DNA from: Calditrichota bacterium
Lineage (GTDB): Bacteria; Calditrichota; Calditrichia; RBG-13-44-9
NCBI GenBank assembly: GCA_016934605.1
Contig: JAFGSO010000175.1
Location: 1-11,679 of the forward strand
Direction: 5' to 3'
DNA: 11,679 nt
This document shows, in pieces, positions 6,477-11,679 of the stretch. The position numbers and the translations under genes are program-made. Under the pieces are notes generated by a model. It made no database searches and was not told where the DNA came from. It worked only from the letters and a program-made list of their open reading frames with translations. How positions within the stretch are numbered: position 1 is the stretch's first letter; each line of letters begins with the position of its first letter.

Positions 6477-7058
6477 ATGAAGATAGGGATTCTGGCAATT
6501 CAGGGTGATTTTGAGCTTCACCGGAAAATGTTGTCTCGCTTGAATGTTGATACTGTTCTGGTTAAATCTCCGGCAGACCTTGAGAAATGTGACGGTCTGA
6601 TAATACCGGGGGGTGAATCTACAACATTCATAAAGTTACTGAAAGTCTCCGGACTTTTTGCCGCAGTGAAACAATTTTCACAGGCAAAAGCCATTATGGG
6701 GACATGTGCCGGTCTGATAACACTTGCCCGTAAAGTGACGAATTTTTCTCTCGAAACACTGGATCTGATCGATCTGGATGTTGCGCGAAATGCTTATGGC
6801 AGACAGATTGATTCATTCATAGGAGAGGTAGCGCTGCATATAAATGGTCGGGACACTTCTTTTGAAGGCGTGTTTATCCGGGCCCCCAGAATAGAGAAAA
6901 CAGGGCAGGGGATCAGATCCCTGGCGTTTTATCAGGGCGATGTGGTTCTGGCTGAAAACGAGAATATCCTGGTTGCCACTTTTCATCCTGAACTAACCGA
7001 AGATACCAGAATTCACGAATATTTTATCAGAAAAATACAAGCAAAAATCCAATCATAA
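6477..7058 (+). CDS. pdxT: Pyridoxal 5'-phosphate synthase, glutaminase subunit PdxT
   Basis: A class I glutamine amidotransferase of 193 residues. It hydrolyses glutamine and channels ammonia to PdxS in the 12+12 PLP synthase complex. The triad is complete: C77 in G-T-C-A-G-L, H170 and E172 in F-H-P-E-L-T. The oxyanion/glutamine-binding loop P-G-G-E-S-T-T (44-50) and the N-terminal I-G-I-L-A-I-Q-G-D are typical. It starts 6 nt after the pdxS stop. A weak GAGG inside the last pdxS codons is the only ribosome site, which fits coupled translation. No intrinsic terminator follows, so transcription may continue into the next gene. Confidence 0.97.
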   Translation: MKIGILAIQGDFELHRKMLSRLNVDTVLVKSPADLEKCDGLIIPGGESTTFIKLLKVSGLFAAVKQFSQAKAIMGTCAGLITLARKVTNFSLETLDLIDLDVARNAYGRQIDSFIGEVALHINGRDTSFEGVFIRAPRIEKTGQGIRSLAFYQGDVVLAENENILVATFHPELTEDTRIHEYFIRKIQAKIQS

Positions 7059-7096
7059 ATTTGTTATACTGCATATCCGCATTATCAGATATATAC

Positions 7097-7127
7097 TTGA
7101 AATTTCTCACATTTTCCCATGTATGAT
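7097..7127 (+). promoter_or_regulatory. Weak candidate promoter for the transglutaminase-fold gene
   Basis: TTGAAA (7097-7102) and TATGAT (7122-7127) lie in the 100-nt gap after pdxT. Both hexamers are reasonable, but the 19-nt spacing is longer than ideal. The lack of a terminator after pdxT means the gene could also be read from the pdxST promoter. Confidence 0.25.
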
Positions 7128-7158
7128 AGTTAACCTAAAATGAATAGAAGGGTAAAAA

Positions 7159-8604
7159 ATGATGGATGTCAAAATCCGTTCGATTATTCTGTATTTGGGA
7201 ATTTTCATTATTTTCTCATGGCTGAATTGCCAGACAAATCCAACTGAAAAATTTATCGATCTGATTGATTCGGGTGAATTTACTGAAGCCGGGAATCAGA
7301 TCACAGAATATCTGGAAACAGAAAATAACCTGTCCGCAGAACAGCGGGAGATATTGTTATTTGAGCTGGAAAGGATGGACCGTATTGAGAAGGATTTCAA
7401 AGCAACCAGGAGTGATGTATTAGATTTCATCCGGGAGTATATTCCCGATGTAACAGAGAAGGATATAATTCGCTGGGAAAATGAAAAATCTCTGGAGTAT
7501 ATGATCATCGATGGACAGAAACGATATTTCAACCGTGCCGCCAGAAATCTCTTCCGTATCGACTCCAGCTGCATCCGAATATGGAAAGAGACCCATCCGG
7601 AACAATCCTCAGAAAAAAAATTCGATCTGGACCAGCATATTTCAGATGTTATGGCACAAAGCCGGGAAAGCAGTAACGGATGGTCCACACCGGTGCGAAT
7701 CAAAGTGAAGTATACCATTACCATTCCTGAGAATACCGTCCCCCGGGGCGAAACGATTCGTTGCTGGATTCCATATCCGCGTGAAATAACCGACAGGCAG
7801 GTTAATATTGAATATCTTAGCTCGGAACCGGAGCAACATGTGATTGCACCACCGCAATACTTACAGAGAACTATTTACTTCGAAAAGCAGACTGTACAGG
7901 ATAACGAAACAGAATTTTTGGTCGAGTACGCCTATACCAGTCACGGTTTTTATAAAGAAATTCAGCCGGAAAAGATACAGAACCTGACCACAGAAGCACA
8001 ATTAAACGATTTTTTACGAGAGGAACCGCCGCACATACTATTTTCAGATGAACTGAAAGCTCTGTCAAATAAAATTGTAGGGGGTGAAGAAAATCCTTAC
8101 CGGATTGCCAGACTGCTTTACACCTGGGTTGACCAGAATATCCCGTGGGCTTCTGCACGTGAATATTCCACTATCCGGAATATCAGCGAGTATTGCCTGC
8201 AAAACCGACATGGAGATTGCGGAATCAAGGCACTTTTCTACATTACACTCCTACGTTTGAATGGCATACCGGCCAGATGGCAGTCGGGATGGGAATTCCA
8301 GCCACCCCATCATAACATGCACGACTGGGGAATGCTTTACTTTGAACCGTATGGATGGATGCCAATGGATGTGGATTACGGAATGAGGACCTCGGAAAAT
8401 GAATCAAAAAAATATTTCTATCTGAACGGGATGGACAGTTACCGTCTGGTTTTTAACGATGCCATTTCTCAGGAATTTTTCCCGCCCAAAAAACATTTCC
8501 GCTCAGAAACGATTGATTCTCAACGGGGAGAAATTGAATGGGATGGTGGAAATCTGTATTTCGACCAGTGGGATTGGAATATTGAATTTGAGGTCATTGA
8601 TTGA
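7159..8604 (+). CDS. Secreted transglutaminase-fold protein, likely lipoprotein
   Basis: A 481-residue protein. The N-terminus is a signal peptide with a core at about residues 8-21, followed by W-L-N-C24-Q. Asn at -1 is non-canonical, so lipidation is likely but not certain. Residues 25-175 are a charged helical region of unknown function. About 178-265 look like a beta-sandwich (I-P-E-N-T-V-P-R-G-E, W-I-P-Y-P-R-E), as commonly precedes this catalytic domain. The transglutaminase/papain-like core spans about 295-410: C354 in H-G-D-C-G-I-K, H388 in M-H-D-W and an Asp in P-M-D404-V-D406, giving an intact Cys-His-Asp triad. Bacterial members are usually proteases or peptidases rather than crosslinkers, and the substrate here is unknown. 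AGAAGGG lies 6-9 nt before the tandem ATG-ATG start. Its stop faces the converging amidase gene across 336 nt. Confidence 0.88.
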   Translation: MMDVKIRSIILYLGIFIIFSWLNCQTNPTEKFIDLIDSGEFTEAGNQITEYLETENNLSAEQREILLFELERMDRIEKDFKATRSDVLDFIREYIPDVTEKDIIRWENEKSLEYMIIDGQKRYFNRAARNLFRIDSSCIRIWKETHPEQSSEKKFDLDQHISDVMAQSRESSNGWSTPVRIKVKYTITIPENTVPRGETIRCWIPYPREITDRQVNIEYLSSEPEQHVIAPPQYLQRTIYFEKQTVQDNETEFLVEYAYTSHGFYKEIQPEKIQNLTTEAQLNDFLREEPPHILFSDELKALSNKIVGGEENPYRIARLLYTWVDQNIPWASAREYSTIRNISEYCLQNRHGDCGIKALFYITLLRLNGIPARWQSGWEFQPPHHNMHDWGMLYFEPYGWMPMDVDYGMRTSENESKKYFYLNGMDSYRLVFNDAISQEFFPPKKHFRSETIDSQRGEIEWDGGNLYFDQWDWNIEFEVID

Positions 8605-8940
8605 TTACACCGGAAACATAGAAAGGCAGAAAGCAGTTGGCAAAGAGAAGAAAACAAGAATATAATACAGAGTACAAAATAGAGAAGGTACTCGGTTGAA
8701 ATAAAACAGCGCTATCTTTGTATCTGTTTAAATTGCGAGAGTTAAGAAGTAAGTTCGAGGGAAAATATATATCTATAAAACCATCGAAGGTCCAGACTGC
8801 TTTCTGCTCTTTAAATTCCGGATGAATTTCATCCCGTTTACAACCGGAGGGTGTGGTTAAACCGGGCCTGCTTTCTAAGTTTTTCCTTCATTCTTAAATC
8901 TTTGATCTTCGATCTTTAATCTTTTATCTCTGATCTTATC
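8605..8940. other. Gene-free convergent intergenic region
   Basis: No coding sequence, tRNA or textbook terminator was found between the two converging genes. Several small dyads are present: GAGTAC/GTACTC (8670-8675 and 8688-8693), GGATGAA/TTCATCC (8820-8834), and a bulged 8-bp stem GTTTA..ACC/GGTTAAAC (8836-8862), none followed directly by a T-run. An 11-nt inverted repeat, CAGAAAGCAGT (8627-8637) with ACTGCTTTCTG (8796-8806), spans much of the spacer, and a partial third copy, CTGCTTTCT, is at 8868-8876. The right end is the heptanucleotide repeat listed separately. Both flanking genes must end transcription here, perhaps by weak hairpins or Rho. Confidence 0.6.
8898..8939. repeat. Degenerate heptanucleotide tandem repeat, six units
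   Basis: Six consecutive 7-mers all begin ATCT: ATCTTTG, ATCTTCG, ATCTTTA, ATCTTTT, ATCTCTG, ATCTTAT. The preceding TTCTTAA (8891-8897) may be a decayed seventh unit. The array ends one base before the stop codon of the minus-strand gene, so it lies in the 3' untranslated region of that transcript, where the unit reads as AAGAT-type purine repeats. Confidence 0.75.
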
Positions 8941-11679
8941 CTATTTTTCCTCCAGCATAAACTTGACATAATCCGAAATTCCCTCGAAGATTTTCTGAGC
9001 CATCTGCTGTCTGAATTCTTCCGAGGCCAGTTTTTCTTCATCGGCAGCATGGCTCATAAAAGCCTGTTCCACCAAAATGGTCGGGCGGGAATTAACCCGG
9101 ATGACCTTGTAATTAAATGACCCTACCGTCCCGAAGTCATTCAGATCCAGTTCCAGAAGATTTTTCATTATAATATCGGCAAAATCGGCCCAGAAAGAAT
9201 TGTGGTAATAGGTACTGGCTCCACCTACAGTCTCGAAACCATTTCGGGTGCTTCCGGAATTGGCATGTATACTGACCAGAATATCCGCATCGGAGTTTTC
9301 GGCTGTTTTTCTCTTGGTGGTCAGATCCATATCAACATCAGCAGGGCGAATCTGTAAAACTTCAACACCATGTGCCTTGCAGATTTCTTCCAGTTTCAAA
9401 GCGACATCCAGATTGATTTCCTTCTCCAGAAGTCCCGATAGACCCACCGCACCGATATTCGATCCGCCGTGACCGGCCTCTATCGCCACTTTTAATCCTG
9501 ACAGGTTCAGACTGTCCGATAACTTCACATCAGGGGGATATTTGAGTCTGAAAATAAGGGAGCCATCCGCCGGTTTGCATTCATATCCCCATATTTTCGA
9601 AGTCTTCAGATTTATAATCAGTTGATAGGTCTCCGGAGTTACCTGCTGCCAGGTGACTTTTTCGATGATCCTGAGATCCTGATGATGAATCAGCCAGGTA
9701 CTGCTGGTTTTAACACCATAAAGGGAAATTTTTATTCTTTTCTGATCCGGTTCCGGATAGATGGCATATGGTACTTTCTCGGGATAGGGAATAACCAGAA
9801 TATCGCTGTTTTCCGTGGAATTCACAGAAATACTCTGGAGATAATAGCCAGGAGGAACCATTTCAGCCGGCAATATTTCAAGTGATTCTTCGTGGATGAA
9901 TCCACTTTCTACCGGATTCAGAAAGATTCTGTAAAACGGCCCCACTTTGCCGTTGGTTCTCAGAATTACATCTTCGGGCAGTTCGGCAATGATCGGGCCT
10001 CCCAACCTGATACGTCCAAGATTGTAGGTAAATACCGCATCAGGACGTACGGTTTTCACCAGAGGATATTTATCAAAATCCCGCACCCATATAAAAGTGT
10101 TCAAAGAAAATTTTAATTTGTCATCCCCATTTTTGGTGACCGGTTCCAGCAGAATTGATACAGTATATTTTTTCTCCATTTTCAATTTGCGAAGGGAGAG
10201 AACGGTTTCATAACGGCTGTAATCCCAGAAATCCTGTCTGTGCATCCGGATTTTCAGGTCACCGGGCTGGATGATAACCCAGGCATTTTGCCCTTTTGAG
10301 CCGTTGAAGGTCAACGGTATTTCATCCGCCGGGAGTAGTATCATTTCTGAAGGCAGGTCAACAGAGCTTGAATCAATCCATAAGGGTAAAGGTTCTCTGG
10401 GTTCTGCCGGGATATAATGTAATTCCCGTTCGTAGCTTATTCCGGTTGAATCTTCTGTAAAAACAGAGGCACGTATCCGGTTAATGCCTTTATCCAGCTG
10501 AATGGTTTTCCAGAAAACACCTGTTTTATATAATTCTACTGAATCTCCGTTTATATACGTTTGTGCAGGATATTCCGTTTTGGCCAGCAGATGAAATTTT
10601 GATTGTGTGACGGTGTCGCCGGGAAATCGCCGGTACTCCAGCCAGGGCATTTCCCGCGAGACTGTGGAGTCTTTTTCAACAACATAACGGTAAGGGGCAA
10701 ACCAGCCTCTGGTATTCAGAGCTATCTGATTGATTGAGAGAACAGATGGCTGTTCCCGGTTTATCAGGCCGATCCACCCCTCTGCGTCGGTATATTTTAA
10801 TCCGGGATGTTCTACAGGACGGACATACCGCCCGGCGTAGTCCTCGGGAAAGATCTTATGGAATCGTAATGCCATAATTTGTTCCGGATCTGTACGTTTT
10901 AGACCTGCAGGTAGTAGGGCAGGACGTGAATAAAGAAATTTTTTCAATATACCGGTTTTATCGCGTTCAAGATCCGAGTAGGAAAAATAAACATGTCCAA
11001 ATCCCTGGTTCAAACGGATAAAATTCACCTGACTTATGGTTTGACCATCTCTTATGTATCGTTCCCTTAACCGGATTCCGGGAAAAATATATCGGAAGTG
11101 CGGTGTTCTCCGCTGAAAATCCGTCCAGAGTTCATGAAAATTCGGTTTCGGATCTTCAATATCCCAATAGATCATCGGAACGATAAAATCCATAATACCG
11201 CGATTTAACCAGTCTATGGCATCCTGGTAATAGTTTGCAAAACCGGAACCGAATCGTTCATATCCCGGTATATCGTCGGTGCGGTACATTCCCCAGGTAG
11301 CTGCCGAAATATGCAGATATGGTTTGACAAGCAGTGCCTCAGCCACTACATCTTCCACCAGGTCTGTGAGTGTTTGACGGCCCCAATCCGCCCGGGAGAT
11401 TGGATTTCTGAGACTGTCTGCCTGATATCTTGCAATCGAAATCGGATCGAATACATAATTGAGACCGGGATAGCGGATGCGATCAAAATGAATTCCATCC
11501 ACATCATAATTTTCAGTAAAATGTCTTATCATTTTTTTGAGATATTTTTTGACTTCCGGATGAGCCGGATTCAGATAATAATATTCATTGATTGTCATGG
11601 GCTCACGGTTTTCATCAAAACAGATCCAGCAATCAATTGGTCTGGCGGGAGGTCCGTGCTTAAAATAGAGATGAGTTGA
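8941..11679 (-). CDS. GHL10 glycoside-hydrolase-like / N-acetylmuramoyl-L-alanine amidase fusion, 5' end outside window
   Basis: 912 residues are visible. The frame stays open to the right edge, so the true start and signal peptide are missing. The first internal ATG (11598) is not the start, because domain sequence continues upstream of it. Visible residues 1 to about 235 are a GHL10 (DUF187) TIM-barrel: N-P-A-H-P-E-V, then Y-D-V-D-G-I-H-F-D-R-I-R-Y-P (58-71), and later V-P-M-I-Y-W-D. E. coli DigH has this domain and cuts glycan strands lacking peptides. About 260-720 are beta-rich, ending in an AMIN-like stretch with W-G-Y and R-L-K-Y-P-P. About 728-912 are an Amidase_3 zinc domain: H737 (E-A-G-H-G-G), E752 (L-E-K-E-I-N-L), H805 (S-I-H-A-N) and catalytic E871 (L-V-E-Q-A-F). 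It would remove stem peptides from muramic acid in the periplasm. Both enzymatic roles are inferred from family. Confidence 0.9.
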   Translation of the reverse strand, partial: STHLYFKHGPPARPIDCWICFDENREPMTINEYYYLNPAHPEVKKYLKKMIRHFTENYDVDGIHFDRIRYPGLNYVFDPISIARYQADSLRNPISRADWGRQTLTDLVEDVVAEALLVKPYLHISAATWGMYRTDDIPGYERFGSGFANYYQDAIDWLNRGIMDFIVPMIYWDIEDPKPNFHELWTDFQRRTPHFRYIFPGIRLRERYIRDGQTISQVNFIRLNQGFGHVYFSYSDLERDKTGILKKFLYSRPALLPAGLKRTDPEQIMALRFHKIFPEDYAGRYVRPVEHPGLKYTDAEGWIGLINREQPSVLSINQIALNTRGWFAPYRYVVEKDSTVSREMPWLEYRRFPGDTVTQSKFHLLAKTEYPAQTYINGDSVELYKTGVFWKTIQLDKGINRIRASVFTEDSTGISYERELHYIPAEPREPLPLWIDSSSVDLPSEMILLPADEIPLTFNGSKGQNAWVIIQPGDLKIRMHRQDFWDYSRYETVLSLRKLKMEKKYTVSILLEPVTKNGDDKLKFSLNTFIWVRDFDKYPLVKTVRPDAVFTYNLGRIRLGGPIIAELPEDVILRTNGKVGPFYRIFLNPVESGFIHEESLEILPAEMVPPGYYLQSISVNSTENSDILVIPYPEKVPYAIYPEPDQKRIKISLYGVKTSSTWLIHHQDLRIIEKVTWQQVTPETYQLIINLKTSKIWGYECKPADGSLIFRLKYPPDVKLSDSLNLSGLKVAIEAGHGGSNIGAVGLSGLLEKEINLDVALKLEEICKAHGVEVLQIRPADVDMDLTTKRKTAENSDADILVSIHANSGSTRNGFETVGGASTYYHNSFWADFADIIMKNLLELDLNDFGTVGSFNYKVIRVNSRPTILVEQAFMSHAADEEKLASEEFRQQMAQKIFEGISDYVKFMLEEK

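Noticed and set aside
8700..8770. Possible tRNA because of a GTTCGAGG T-loop-like string near 8753
   Set aside because: No acceptor stem, anticodon arm or D-loop consensus could be built around it.
9248..10116. Plus-strand open frames of 74-87 codons opposite the amidase-fusion gene
   Set aside because: They are antisense to conserved beta-domain and amidase coding sequence and have no ribosome sites or recognisable motifs.

Overview
The window reads as ordinary chromosomal DNA of a free-living, Gram-negative-type bacterium. No phage, insertion sequence, CRISPR array, rRNA or tRNA was seen. Two or three predicted lipoproteins, an RlpA-type enzyme and a cell-wall amidase imply an outer-membrane, peptidoglycan-bearing envelope. 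The moderate A+T content, clear Shine-Dalgarno sites at several genes and the large TPR lipoprotein whose mature end starts C-A-Y-Y-N-T fit the FCB superphylum (Calditrichota, KSB1, Marinimicrobia or Ignavibacteria-like). This placement is inference from protein style and is only moderately to weakly supported.

Layout, left to right. Positions 1-329 hold the 3' end of a sirtuin (Sir2/CobB) gene. Then come a 735-residue TPR lipoprotein (384-2591) and, 27 nt later, an RlpA-like septal/peptidoglycan protein (2619-3104), probably co-transcribed. Thioredoxin trxA (3225-3548) has its own strong ribosome binding site and ends at the only convincing intrinsic terminator (3569-3598). The ribosome-assembly GTPase EngB/YsxC starts just after it. 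A short SerA-type D-3-phosphoglycerate dehydrogenase (4329-5273) follows. A roughly 310-nt spacer with three dyad-symmetric elements and a good candidate promoter leads into pdxS-pdxT (5583-7058), which encode the two subunits of the DXP-independent pyridoxal 5'-phosphate synthase. Next is a secreted, probably lipid-anchored transglutaminase-fold protein (7159-8604). A gene-free convergent spacer (8605-8940) contains a degenerate heptanucleotide tandem repeat. On the minus strand, running off the right edge, lies a large secreted fusion of a GHL10 glycoside-hydrolase-like domain with a C-terminal N-acetylmuramoyl-L-alanine amidase (8941-11679, 5' end missing).

How they work together. SerA consumes 3-phosphoglycerate for serine, and PdxST makes the cofactor that the next serine-pathway enzyme (SerC) needs, so those neighbours are metabolically coherent. 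EngB, TrxA and the sirtuin are housekeeping. The envelope theme is RlpA plus the GHL10-amidase fusion. Characterised relatives of RlpA and of the GHL10 domain (E. coli DigH) act on glycan strands stripped of stem peptides, and amidases produce such strands. The fusion would therefore put the producer and a consumer of denuded glycan in one polypeptide. That is the most interesting hypothesis here. I found no clear evidence of a wholly new system.
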